A stretch of DNA of 29,629 nt, taken from the NCBI GenBank assembly GCA_036279295.1, contig DASUJK010000395.1, forward strand, positions 1 through 29,629, in the 5' to 3' direction. The stretch comes from DATEPR01 sp036279295 (lineage in GTDB: Bacteria; Actinomycetota; Actinomycetes; Mycobacteriales; Pseudonocardiaceae). How positions within the stretch are numbered: position 1 is the first letter of the stretch; every line of letters begins with the position of its first letter. This document shows, in pieces, positions 1-7,673 of this stretch. A program made the position numbers and the translations under genes. The notes beneath the pieces were generated by a model. The model ran no database searches. It worked only from the letters and a program-made list of their open reading frames with translations, and was not told the origin of the DNA.

Positions 1-324
1 CCGTACTTCCTGTTCGACGGTGTGCTGCCGCAGCGTGTGGTGACCCAGTCGCTGGCCTTCGCTGACCAGCATCCCGACCTGGACGTCCGAGTGGCCGGCT
101 ATCTCGGTGACTGCGACGGGTTGGCGGACCTCGTGGTGGAGCGGTATCACGAGGCCCTGCACGGCGACATCAGGATGAACTGCGACACCTGCGCCTACCG
201 CGTGCTGCTGCCCGGTTTCGAGGACAAGCACGGCGCACCGCAGACACCACACCACCACCCCGACGATCCCGCCGGACATGCTCACACCCACGGACACGGT
301 CATGCTGAGGTGCATGGTGAGTGA
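1..324 (+). CDS. cbiX: Sirohydrochlorin chelatase (CbiX type), C-terminal part
   Basis: The 5' end lies outside the window; about 107 C-terminal residues are visible, reading from base 1 in frame 1 to TGA at 322-324. The segment PYFLFDGVL, the MxCxxC motif (MNCDTC, encoded near 175-192) and the histidine-rich tail (HHHPDDPAGHAHTHGHGH) are hallmarks of long CbiX chelatases. These insert Co2+ or Fe2+ into sirohydrochlorin for cobalamin or siroheme; the Cys pair is linked in the family to a 4Fe-4S centre, and the His tail is thought to bind or store metal. The next gene makes the substrate (precorrin-2/sirohydrochlorin) and overlaps this one, so the two probably form one tetrapyrrole operon. Whether cobalt or iron is the natural metal cannot be told from this fragment. 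Confidence 0.85.
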   Translation, partial: PYFLFDGVLPQRVVTQSLAFADQHPDLDVRVAGYLGDCDGLADLVVERYHEALHGDIRMNCDTCAYRVLLPGFEDKHGAPQTPHHHPDDPAGHAHTHGHGHAEVHGE

Positions 325-1525
325 GCTGCACTACCTGGCCGGACTGGACCTCGCCGGTCGACGGGTGGTCGTGGTCGGCGGCGGCACGGTCGCGCAGCGC
401 AGGCTGCCCAGGCTGGTGTCCTCCGGCGCGCGCGTCGAGGTGATCTCGCCACACGTGACCCCGGCTGTGCAGGCCATGGCCGACGCGGGCGAACTGGTCT
501 GGCACGCCCGCGGCTACGCGCCCGGTGACCTGGCCGACGCCTGGTACGCCGTCACGTGCACCCAGGACGCCGACGTGAACCGGCAGGTGGCCGAGGATGC
601 CGAGCGCACCAGGGTGTTCTGCGTGCGCTCGGACGCCGGTGCGCGGGGCAGCGCGGTCACGCCTGCTGTCGGTGAGCACGACGGCCTGTTGGTCGGCGTG
701 CTCACCGGTGGGCAGCCCCGGCGGTCGGCGGCCGTGCGGGACGGCTTGTTGGACGCATTGCGCGAGGGGCGGGTCGACGACCAGCAGGAGGGCACGGCCG
801 GTGTCGCGCTGGTCGGTGGCGGGCCTGGTGATCCCGAGTTGATCACCGTGCGCGGGCGGCGGTTGCTGGCCAGGGCGGACGTTGTCGTCGTGGACCGGTT
901 GGCACCCCGTGAACTGCTGGACGAGCTGGCGCCGCACGTGGTCGTCGTGGACGCGGCGAAGATCCCGTATGGACGGGCGGCCAGCCAGGACGTGATCAAC
1001 AGTACGCTGATCGAGCACGCAAAGGCGGGCCGGTTCGTGGTGCGGCTCAAGGGCGGCGACCCGTACGTGTTCGGCCGGGGCTTCGAGGAACTGCTCGCGT
1101 GCGCTGAGGCGGGTGTGCCGGTGACGATGGTGCCCGGTGTGACCAGCGCGTTCGCCGTGCCGGCCGTTGCCAACGTGCCGGTGACGCATCGCGGTGTGGC
1201 GCACGAGGTCGTCGTCGTGTCCGGACATGTCGCGCCGGACGACCCACGGTCGCTGGTGAACTGGCCTGCCCTCGCGGCGTTGCGCGGCACGCTGGTGCTG
1301 CTGATGGCGGTCGAGCGGATCGGTACGTTCGCGGCCGCTCTGTTGGCCGGTGGGCGTGCCGGGGACACCCCGGCCGCTGTGATCGCGGACGGGACGACGC
1401 GGACCCAGCGAGTGTTCAAGTCCACTCTGGACAAGTTGGCCGATGACGTTGTGGCACAACAGATCCGGCCACCGGCGATCATTGTGATCGGGCCGGTGGC
1501 CGGCCTATCTGCCGAAGGCAGATGA
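314..1525 (+). CDS. cobA: Fused precorrin-2 dehydrogenase / uroporphyrinogen-III C-methyltransferase
   Basis: About 403 residues. The N-terminal part carries a Rossmann motif (GGGTVAQRR, residues 22-30) of the siroheme synthase N-domain, which oxidises precorrin-2 to sirohydrochlorin with NAD. From about residue 164 the SUMT domain begins (VGGGPGDPEL), followed by LKGGDPYVFGRG near 247 and VPGVTSAFAVPA; these bind SAM and make precorrin-2 from uroporphyrinogen III. This is a CysG-like fusion. The start is uncertain: ATG 314 is given, but GTG 317 is better spaced from GAGGTG at 307-312, and ATG 302 and ATG 278 are also in frame. In every case it overlaps the chelatase gene, which suggests translational coupling. 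Confidence 0.92.
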   Translation: MVSELHYLAGLDLAGRRVVVVGGGTVAQRRLPRLVSSGARVEVISPHVTPAVQAMADAGELVWHARGYAPGDLADAWYAVTCTQDADVNRQVAEDAERTRVFCVRSDAGARGSAVTPAVGEHDGLLVGVLTGGQPRRSAAVRDGLLDALREGRVDDQQEGTAGVALVGGGPGDPELITVRGRRLLARADVVVVDRLAPRELLDELAPHVVVVDAAKIPYGRAASQDVINSTLIEHAKAGRFVVRLKGGDPYVFGRGFEELLACAEAGVPVTMVPGVTSAFAVPAVANVPVTHRGVAHEVVVVSGHVAPDDPRSLVNWPALAALRGTLVLLMAVERIGTFAAALLAGGRAGDTPAAVIADGTTRTQRVFKSTLDKLADDVVAQQIRPPAIIVIGPVAGLSAEGR

Positions 1526-1549
1526 TCTAGGCCAATCTTGGGCCCTAGA
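1526..1549. terminator. Inverted repeat between convergent genes
   Basis: TCTAGG (1526-1531) can pair with CCTAGA (1544-1549), with CC/GG adding to the stem across a small bulge and AATCTT in the loop. It lies exactly between the ends of the cobA-type gene and the convergent DEAD-box helicase gene and includes the helicase stop codon. There is no U-tract, as is common for actinobacterial terminators. The stem is short, so this is tentative. Confidence 0.35.
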
Positions 1550-3035
1550 CTGAACCACCCTGGTGGTCGCGTCGGGGCCTGCGGCCTCGGCTGTCGGACC
1601 GGAAGTCCGACGTGCGGTGCTCGGTCCTGCGCTCACCGGACCGGTACTCGCCGCCGCCGTTCGGGCGGCCACGGCGGGCGTAACCCGGCGCACCGGCGGC
1701 ACGCGGGCGAGCCGGCCGGCGCCTCGGCTCGACGATCTCCGGCACCGGCTCGCCGCTGGGCGTGCGGGCACCGGTGATCCGGTTGAGTTCTGCGTCACCG
1801 GGGCGCACCTGGGTGCTGACCGGACGGACACCGGCCCGCGCGGTCAGGCCGAGCACGGCCCTGCGCTGGCTGTGCGTGACCAGAGTCACGACGGTGCCGG
1901 TCTCGCCGGCACGGGCGGTCCGACCGGCGCGGTGCAGGTAGTCCTTGGAGTCGGCTGGCGGGTCGACGTGCACGACGAGGCTGACGCCGTCCACGTGGAT
2001 ACCGCGCGCGGCGACATCGGTGGCGACGAGCACCGGGGTGCGGCCGTCCTTGAAGTCACCGAGGATGCGGGTCCGCGCACTCTGCGCCTTGCCGCCATGC
2101 AGCGCACCGGCCTGGACGCCGACCGAACGCAGCCGCTCGGCCAGCTTGTCCACGTGGTGCTTGGTGCGGACGAACATGATCGTGCGGCCGTCGCGGGCGG
2201 CCACCTCGGCCACCACGTTCGGCTTGTCCTGGGCGGAGACCACCAGCAGGTGGTGCTCCATCGTGGTGACGCTGGCCGTGGTCGGCGCCACCGAGTGCGT
2301 GATCGGGTTGTGCAGGTACTGGCGGACCAGGCTGTCCACGTCCCGGTCCAGCGTGGCGGAGAACAGCAGGCGCTGACCGTCCTGGCTGATCAGGTCGAGG
2401 ATCTCGCGGACCTGCGGCATGAAGCCCATGTCGGCCATCTGGTCGGCCTCGTCCAGCGCCGTGATGGCCACGTCGTCCAGCACGCAGGTGCCCTGGCGGA
2501 CGTGGTCGGACAGCCGGCCCGGGGTGGCGATGAGCAGGTCGACGCCGCGGCGCAGGCCGTCCACCTGGCGGCTGAACGAGGCACCGCCGACGACGATCCG
2601 GCACCACAGGCCGAGCGCGCGGGCGTACGGGGTCAGGGCGTCGGCGATCTGGGCGGCCAGCTCGCGGGTGGGCACCAGCACGAGAGCACGCGGGTGCTTG
2701 GGCCGGGCGCTGCCGGTCTCGGCCAGCCTGGCCAGCATCGGCAGGCCGAAGGCCAGTGTCTTGCCGGAGCCGGTGGCCGCGCGGCCGAGCACGTCCCGGC
2801 CGGCCAGCGTGTCGGGCAGGGTGGCGGCCTGGATGGCGAACGGGTGAGTCAGACCGGCCTCGGCCAGCGCGCGCAGCAGCGCGTCCGGCAGGCCGAGTTC
2901 GGCGAAGGAGGGCAGGGGGAGCGATTCGCTGGGCGTCGCCACCGGCTCGGTGGGCAGCTCCAGCGCTGAAGCCGGACGGGTGCCCTCCTGCGGACGGCGG
3001 GCACGGTGGGACGAACGAGCAAGGACAGCAGACAA
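1545..3035 (-). CDS. DEAD-box ATP-dependent RNA helicase
   Basis: Two-domain SF2 RNA helicase of 496 residues that unwinds RNA duplexes using ATP; such proteins aid ribosome assembly, RNA decay and cold adaptation. Numbered from the chosen start: FAIQ of the Q motif about 66-69, ATGSGKT (motif I) 87-93, PTRELA 122-127, TPGR 171-174, DEAD 195-198, SAT 226-228, and motif VI HRAGRTAR in the second RecA domain. The tail after the core is rich in Arg, Gly, Ser and Asp and probably binds RNA. I chose TTG at 3035 because GGAGG (3045-3049) sits 9 nt upstream and SAVLARSS looks like a typical actinobacterial N-terminus. An in-frame ATG at 3119 would add 28 unlikely residues. Which RhlE/DeaD-like subgroup it belongs to cannot be fixed by eye. 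Confidence 0.93.
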   Translation of the reverse strand: MSAVLARSSHRARRPQEGTRPASALELPTEPVATPSESLPLPSFAELGLPDALLRALAEAGLTHPFAIQAATLPDTLAGRDVLGRAATGSGKTLAFGLPMLARLAETGSARPKHPRALVLVPTRELAAQIADALTPYARALGLWCRIVVGGASFSRQVDGLRRGVDLLIATPGRLSDHVRQGTCVLDDVAITALDEADQMADMGFMPQVREILDLISQDGQRLLFSATLDRDVDSLVRQYLHNPITHSVAPTTASVTTMEHHLLVVSAQDKPNVVAEVAARDGRTIMFVRTKHHVDKLAERLRSVGVQAGALHGGKAQSARTRILGDFKDGRTPVLVATDVAARGIHVDGVSLVVHVDPPADSKDYLHRAGRTARAGETGTVVTLVTHSQRRAVLGLTARAGVRPVSTQVRPGDAELNRITGARTPSGEPVPEIVEPRRRPARPRAAGAPGYARRGRPNGGGEYRSGERRTEHRTSDFRSDSRGRRPRRDHQGGSV

Positions 3036-3437
3036 CGTGTTGGACCTCCGACAAGTGGCACGTCTCGGGGAGGCCCCGCGATTGTCCGCGGTGCTGATCA
3101 CAAGGACGGGCCGGCGCAAGATCGCGCCATTTGGGAACTGGACTGGGGCATCGGCGCCAGCGGAGCATTGACAGGCTCGCTAGCCGGTCTCGGTGCCACG
3201 ATCAAGTGTACCGGATGGCGCAGCCGCTTCGTCGCGCGCCGTATCGGCGCCGGGTAACGACTAGGTTGCCGCATGCCCCGGGTGGCCCTGTCCGGTGACA
3301 GTCGGTGGCCATTGTGTGTGGTTTTTCTCAGCAGTCTGGCGGATGGCGCCTGCCTCGTTGGCAGAGAAAGCTCTGACGCTTGGTTCCGACACAGTTATGT
3401 CCCGTGCGGCACCATGCCGCGGGAGGAGAGGTACCGC
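3036..3437. other. Divergent intergenic region, helicase / marR
   Basis: About 400 bases between divergent starts with no convincing gene. It holds a CGGGG-AGG-CCCCG hairpin (3066-3078) in the helicase leader. There is a perfect TTGACA hexamer at 3168-3173, but I see no -10 box at a proper distance. A small inverted repeat, CAGAG-AAAG-CTCTG (3362-3375), could be an operator for the MarR protein. A hairpin at 3401-3423 abuts the marR ribosome binding site. None of these roles is proven by the sequence alone. Confidence 0.4.
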
Positions 3438-3917
3438 ATGGCGGTGGACACCGACGCGGTCCGCATCATCAGCGCCGACCGGATCACGTGTGAGGACTCG
3501 GCGCTGTGGTCACAACTCGTCGCCGTGCACGCCAGAGTCGGCGGATCGGTAGAACGGACGTTACAACGCAGATTCGGTATCGGTACGTCAGAGTTACAGG
3601 CGTTGATCGCTCTGGCGCAGTCGCCTGATGGCGAACTGCGCATGCAGGAACTCAACGACGTCACATTTCTCAACCAGAGTTCGGTGAGCAGGCTGGTGGC
3701 CAGGCTGGAGCGGGCGGGCCTCGCCGAGCGCCGGTCCTGCGAGCAGGACCGGCGCGGGGTGTACACCGGCATCACCGACACCGGTGCCCGAGTGCTGCGT
3801 GCCGCTATGCCGGTGTACGAGGGATCGCTGCGGGAGAGCTTCGACCAGCTCGCGGTCGACCCGAAACTGCGCACACTGGTACACCGACTGCGCAGAGCAG
3901 AGATGCACGGCAACTGA
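3438..3917 (+). CDS. MarR-family transcriptional regulator
   Basis: 159 residues, the usual MarR size. A winged helix-turn-helix is visible at mid-protein: GTSELQALIALAQ, then LRMQELNDVTFLNQSSVSRLVARLERAGLAER, followed by the wing with DRRGVYTGITDTGARVL. Such proteins bind palindromic operators as dimers and often respond to phenolic ligands or oxidants; no ligand can be inferred here. ATG 3438 is preceded by GGGAGGAGAGG (3421-3431), a strong ribosome site; ATG 3414 and an upstream extension to 3273 are less likely. It stands alone on its strand, facing the RIO kinase gene tail to tail, so its target is more likely its own promoter or the divergent helicase region than an operon partner. Confidence 0.88.
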   Translation: MAVDTDAVRIISADRITCEDSALWSQLVAVHARVGGSVERTLQRRFGIGTSELQALIALAQSPDGELRMQELNDVTFLNQSSVSRLVARLERAGLAERRSCEQDRRGVYTGITDTGARVLRAAMPVYEGSLRESFDQLAVDPKLRTLVHRLRRAEMHGN

Positions 3918-3933
3918 AGTAAGGCCGCGTCAG

Positions 3934-3971
3934 TGCTCGCCGGGGTCAGGCCAAACCTGCCTCGGCGAGCA
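3934..3971. terminator. Strong hairpin between convergent marR and RIO kinase genes
   Basis: TGCTCGCCG (3934-3942) pairs with CGGCGAGCA (3963-3971). The stem continues inward through a G-T wobble, GG/CC, a one-base bulge (T3946) and CAGG/CCTG to a 5-nt CCAAA loop, giving about 16 pairs. It lies 17 nt after the marR stop and covers the last codons and stop of the RIO kinase gene, so it could end transcription on both strands. No U-tract is present. Confidence 0.6.
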
Positions 3972-4872
3972 GCATGGCCGTCACCTCGTCCGGGTTCATG
4001 GCGTCGGCCGGCAGGCCCCGCGCTCCGAACCAGTTCGCGACATTGCGCACATCTCGTGCCAGGAACTCCGGGCCTGCCGGATTGGCGGTGAGATCCACCA
4101 CCTGCGGCAGGTCGATCAACACCGGGCGCCCCTCCCAGACCAGGACGTTGTACGCGGACAGGTCGCCGTGGGCGAAACCTTCGCCGGCCAGTGTGGCCAG
4201 CACCACCAGCAGCTCGTTCCACAGCTGGCGCAGGTCGTCGCCGGTGGGCCGCAGCTCGGCCAGCCGAGGGGCGGCCGTGCCGTCCTCGGTGCCGACGAAC
4301 TCCATCAGCAGTTCGGTGCCCTCACGCTGCACCGGGTAGGGCACCGGCACACCTGCTGCCCACAGCCGGCTCAGCGCGGCGAACTCGGCCACCGCCCACT
4401 GCTCGGCGATGAGGTTGCGACCGAACGACGACCGGTTGGCCATCGCCCGGTTCTCCCTGGACTTCCGCATCGAGCGGCCCTCCAGGTACTGCGAGTCCCG
4501 CCGGAACAGCTTGTGGTCGGCGGACCGGTAGCGCTTGGCCGCCAGAACGCAGGACGGGCCTTCCTCGACGGGTCCGATGCCCCGACGGATCAGGAACACG
4601 TCGGCCTCTTTGCCGGTTTTGAGCACACCGAGTTCGGTGTCCTCGGCGGCCAGGTCGGTGACGACCCAGGCCGGTCGTGGTTCCGGGCCGTGTTCTGCCA
4701 CGTCCCAGGTGGACCACCGGTCGCCGTAGAGGGGCCGGTCGGCATAGCTCCGCGCGTCCTCACGCAGGCCGGCCTGGCGGTCCCGTTCGGCTTCGGTCAG
4801 CCTGCCCCGACGCTGTCGGCGCGGGCGCATGGTCTCGTACACGGACTGGTCTTCGAAATCGTGCTGACGCAC
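3946..4872 (-). CDS. RIO-type serine protein kinase/ATPase
   Basis: 308 residues. The RIO kinase core shows LKTGKEADVF (about 84-93, nucleotide loop), VLAAKRYR (about 109-116, ATP-binding Lys), HGDLSAYN (235-242, catalytic Asp and Asn) and IDLPQVVD (metal-binding Asp). Eukaryotic and archaeal RIO proteins act in small-subunit ribosome maturation; the role of the bacterial members is poorly known. The N-terminal 60 residues are charged and Arg-rich. GTG 4872 is supported by AAGGAG about 9 nt upstream. A short ORF with a very strong ribosome site (4921-4983) precedes it on the same strand and may control it. The nearby MarR gene is convergent, so functional linkage between them is only a guess. 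Confidence 0.9.
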   Translation of the reverse strand: MRQHDFEDQSVYETMRPRRQRRGRLTEAERDRQAGLREDARSYADRPLYGDRWSTWDVAEHGPEPRPAWVVTDLAAEDTELGVLKTGKEADVFLIRRGIGPVEEGPSCVLAAKRYRSADHKLFRRDSQYLEGRSMRKSRENRAMANRSSFGRNLIAEQWAVAEFAALSRLWAAGVPVPYPVQREGTELLMEFVGTEDGTAAPRLAELRPTGDDLRQLWNELLVVLATLAGEGFAHGDLSAYNVLVWEGRPVLIDLPQVVDLTANPAGPEFLARDVRNVANWFGARGLPADAMNPDEVTAMLLAEAGLA

Positions 4873-4920
4873 TGTGGAGCGCTCCTTGTGGGGTGATCTG
4901 ACCGCCCCACCAGCGCTACA

Positions 4921-4983
4921 TCACCGGCCCGAGGCGGGTGGACGGGCGAGGACCGCGTCCATGACAGCGGGATTACTCATCAC
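4921..4983 (-). CDS. Possible 19-20 residue leader peptide upstream of the RIO kinase gene
   Basis: Minus strand: AGGAGG (4991-4996) lies 7 nt before GTG 4983 and 10 nt before ATG 4980. The frame then encodes MSNPAVMDAVLARPPASGR and stops at TGA (4921-4923), 48 nt before the RIO kinase GTG. I do not recognise the peptide. The ribosome site is stronger than that of most genes here, which argues against chance. It could be a translated leader governing the kinase gene, a free small protein, or an accident of GC-rich sequence. There is no stalling motif such as a run of rare codons; a Pro-Pro pair sits near the end. Confidence 0.4.
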   Translation of the reverse strand: MMSNPAVMDAVLARPPASGR

Positions 4984-5074
4984 GGACACACCTCCTCATT
5001 CCGCCGGACCGGTCACCCCGGTCGAACACTTCGCAGAGCTTGCAGCACATGACAGCTCACCGCAACCGAATTAA

Positions 5075-5815
5075 CTACAGCTCGGTGACCAGGTCGAACG
5101 TGGTCTCGCCGGTGCGTTCCGCGACCACGCCCGCTGCCTTCGCGATCCGCAGCACGGCGGTCATGCCGGTGGGCTCCCTGGGCGCCAGGGCCAGTGCTCT
5201 GGCCAGCTGGCCCTTCGTGGCCTTGTTGAAGTGGCTCACCGTGGTCCGCTGGCCGCCCCGCTCGCTCACCACCCGCACGGTGATGGCCTCGGGCAGCCGG
5301 GCCAGGTGGGCGTACGTGGTCGAGCGCAGGTCCACCACGAGTTCGTCCAGTTCACCCAGCAGGGGCTCCAGTGCCGGCCGCCACACCGCCTGCAACGGGC
5401 CGACGCCGGGCAGCGCGCTGCCACCGGACAGCCGGTAGGCCGGGATCGGGTCGGCGGCCCGCACGACGCCGAACAACGCGGACGCGACAGCCAGTCGGGT
5501 GCCCGCCTTGCGCTGCTGTGGCCTGGTCATGGCGCCGAAGCCGAGTGCGTCGTAGAGCACACCGGTGTAGCGGTGCAGTGCCGGCATGGTCGGCGCCCCG
5601 AACAGCACGGCGTTGCGGGCCACCTCGGCGTCCTGCCGGGGCGACAGCCCGAGCGCGGTGATGCTGGCCGGCACGTCGGCGGCCAACTCGACCAGCGCGT
5701 CGGTCAGCTTGCGGCGCACCGGGTTCAGATCGGGGAAGGACAGCAGATCCAGATCGAGGGGGGCGCCGTCGCCACCCTCGGCCTTGGTCTCCGACGGGGG
5801 GAGCAGCACGAGCAC
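5075..5815 (-). CDS. yaaA: YaaA/DUF328-family peroxide stress protein
   Basis: 246 residues, close to the family norm of about 250. The start region LVLLPPSETKAEGG is the signature of the family; later RNAVLFGAPTMPALHRYTGVLYDALG, ASALFGVVRAADPIPAYRLSG and the C-terminal ISHFNKATKG-like segment (VSHFNKATKGQLAR) also match. E. coli YaaA lowers free iron under peroxide stress and binds DNA; the actinobacterial role is untested. I chose GTG 5815 because homologues begin a few residues before LLPPSETK and because a TACGCT box (5824-5829) lies 8 nt upstream with no ribosome site, which fits a leaderless transcript. The longer frame to 5863 is unlikely. It is divergent from proS with about 106 bases between starts. 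Confidence 0.88.
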   Translation of the reverse strand: MLVLLPPSETKAEGGDGAPLDLDLLSFPDLNPVRRKLTDALVELAADVPASITALGLSPRQDAEVARNAVLFGAPTMPALHRYTGVLYDALGFGAMTRPQQRKAGTRLAVASALFGVVRAADPIPAYRLSGGSALPGVGPLQAVWRPALEPLLGELDELVVDLRSTTYAHLARLPEAITVRVVSERGGQRTTVSHFNKATKGQLARALALAPREPTGMTAVLRIAKAAGVVAERTGETTFDLVTEL

Positions 5816-5823
5816 GGTGTCAC

Positions 5824-5829
5824 AGCGTA
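5824..5829 (-). promoter_or_regulatory. -10 box of leaderless yaaA transcript
   Basis: TACGCT (TANNNT) ends 8 nt before GTG 5815 on the minus strand, so transcription would begin at or next to the start codon. There is no Shine-Dalgarno sequence and no clear -35 hexamer. Confidence 0.45.
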
Positions 5830-5921
5830 GCCGCTGGTAGGTAACCCGGATGCGTGCCGGCACGCCGTGTGACTACGCTTTCCACACCGCACACCTGCCT
5901 TTCTGCTAGGAGCGACCAGCC

Positions 5922-7673
5922 GTGATCACCAGGATGTCGTCGCTGTTCCTGCGCACGCTGCGCGAGGATCCAGCCGACGCCGAAGTACCCAGCCACCGAC
6001 TGCTTGTCCGCGCCGGTTACGTCCGTCGTGTCGCACCGGGTGGGTTCTCCTGGCTGCCGCTGGGCCTCCGTGTCCTGCGCAACATCGAGCGCGTGGTGCG
6101 CGAGGAGATGGACGCGATGGGCGCGCAGGAGATCCAGTTCCCCGCGCTGCTGCCCCGCGAGCCCTACGAGGCCACCAACCGGTGGACCGAGTACGGGCCC
6201 AACATCTTCCGGCTCAAGGACCGCAAAGGCGCGGACTACCTGCTCGGCCCCACCCACGAGGAGCTGTTCGCGCTCACCGTGAAGGGTGAGTACAACTCGT
6301 ACAAGGACTACCCGGTCTCGCTGTACCAGATCCAGACCAAGTACCGGGACGAGGCGCGGCCCAGGGCCGGCATCCTGCGTGGCCGCGAGTTCCTGATGAA
6401 GGACTCGTACTCCTTCGACCTGGACGACGAGGGCCTGGTCCGGTCCTACCACGCACACCGCGACACCTACATCCGGATCTTCGACCGCCTCGGCCTGAAG
6501 TACGTCATCGTGTCCGCGATGTCCGGTGCCATGGGTGGTTCCGCGTCCGAGGAGTTCCTCGCCGAGGCGGAGACCGGTGAGGACACCTACGTCCGCAGCA
6601 CGGGATCGGACTACGCGGCCAACGTCGAGGCCGTCATCACGCCAGCACCACCCGAGCAGTCCATTGCGGACAAGCCGGATGCCCAGGTGCACCACACACC
6701 CGGCACGCCGACGATCGCGTCGCTGGTCGACTTTCTGAACACGAAGACGGAACTGGGCCGCACGTTCACCGCTGCCGACACGCTGAAGAACGTGCTGCTC
6801 AAGATGCGTCAGCCCGGTGCCACGGAGTGGACGCTGCTGGCCGTCGGTCTGCCCGGCGACCGCGAGGTGGACATGAAGCGGCTGGAGGCGGCCCTCGAAC
6901 CGGCCGAGGTGGCGCTGCTGGAGGACGCCGACTTCGCGGCGAACTCGTTCCTGGTCAAGGGTTACATCGGTCCCGGCGCGCTGACCGCGAACGGTGTGCG
7001 CTACCTCGTCGACCCCCGGATCGTGCGCGGCACGGCCTGGGTGACCGGTGCCGACAAGGCCGACCACCACGTGGTGGATCTGGTGTGCGGCAGGGACTTC
7101 ACGCCGGACGGCACCATCGAGGCCGCCGAGGTGCGGGAGGGCGATCCCGCGCCGGACGGCAAGGGCACGCTGGTCGCCGCACGTGGCATCGAGATCGGCC
7201 ACGTGTTCCAGTTGGGCCGCAAGTACGCCGACGTGTTCGGCCTGGACGCGCTCGGCCCGGACGGCAAGCCCATTCGGATCACCATGGGTTCCTATGGTGT
7301 CGGCGTGTCCCGGTTGGTCGCCGTGGTCGCCGAACAGAGCTACGACGAGTCCGGCCTCATCTGGCCCAGGGTGGTGTCGCCCTACGACATCCACGTGGTC
7401 ATCGCCGGCAAGGACGAGACGGTGCGGGCCGGTGCCGAGAAGCTGGCGGCCGACCTGGACGGTGCCGGGTTGTCGGTGCTGCTGGACGACCGCACGTCCA
7501 GCCCCGGCGTGAAGTTCGCGGACGCCGAGCTGGTCGGCGTGCCCACGATCCTGGTGGTCGGGCGTGGCCTCGCGAACGGCGTGGTCGAGGTGAAGGACCG
7601 GGCCACGAACGAGCGCACCGAGGTACCGGTGGCCGACGTCGTCAACCACCTTGTCGCACTAGTGCGCGGGTAG
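5922..7673 (+). CDS. proS: Prolyl-tRNA synthetase
   Basis: 583 residues, the length of bacterial-type ProRS with an inserted editing domain. Class II motifs are present: motif 1 region (GFSWLPLGLRVLRNIERVVREEMDAMGAQEI is typical), motif 2 with RDEARPRAGILRGREFLMKDSYSFD, and motif 3 GSYGVGVSRLVAVV at about 456-469. The YbaK-like editing insert, which removes Ala-tRNA(Pro), lies at about 240-385. The anticodon-binding domain closes the protein (ASSPGVKFADAELVGVPTILVVG-like). GTG 5922 follows TAGGAG (5907-5912) by 9 nt; ATG 5934 is an alternative. The last 15 bases overlap the convergent gene at 7659-8330. Confidence 0.97.
   Translation: MITRMSSLFLRTLREDPADAEVPSHRLLVRAGYVRRVAPGGFSWLPLGLRVLRNIERVVREEMDAMGAQEIQFPALLPREPYEATNRWTEYGPNIFRLKDRKGADYLLGPTHEELFALTVKGEYNSYKDYPVSLYQIQTKYRDEARPRAGILRGREFLMKDSYSFDLDDEGLVRSYHAHRDTYIRIFDRLGLKYVIVSAMSGAMGGSASEEFLAEAETGEDTYVRSTGSDYAANVEAVITPAPPEQSIADKPDAQVHHTPGTPTIASLVDFLNTKTELGRTFTAADTLKNVLLKMRQPGATEWTLLAVGLPGDREVDMKRLEAALEPAEVALLEDADFAANSFLVKGYIGPGALTANGVRYLVDPRIVRGTAWVTGADKADHHVVDLVCGRDFTPDGTIEAAEVREGDPAPDGKGTLVAARGIEIGHVFQLGRKYADVFGLDALGPDGKPIRITMGSYGVGVSRLVAVVAEQSYDESGLIWPRVVSPYDIHVVIAGKDETVRAGAEKLAADLDGAGLSVLLDDRTSSPGVKFADAELVGVPTILVVGRGLANGVVEVKDRATNERTEVPVADVVNHLVALVRG

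Noticed and set aside
1563..2969. Plus-strand frame opposite the DEAD-box helicase
   Set aside because: Mirror of helicase codons; the minus-strand protein has all SF2 motifs.
3168..3173. Perfect TTGACA hexamer in the helicase-marR gap
   Set aside because: No acceptable -10 box lies 16-18 nt downstream, so it was not called a promoter.
4874..5074. 66-codon plus-strand frame between the RIO kinase and yaaA genes
   Set aside because: No ribosome site and no recognisable features; the minus-strand short ORF with AGGAGG is the better candidate in this gap.
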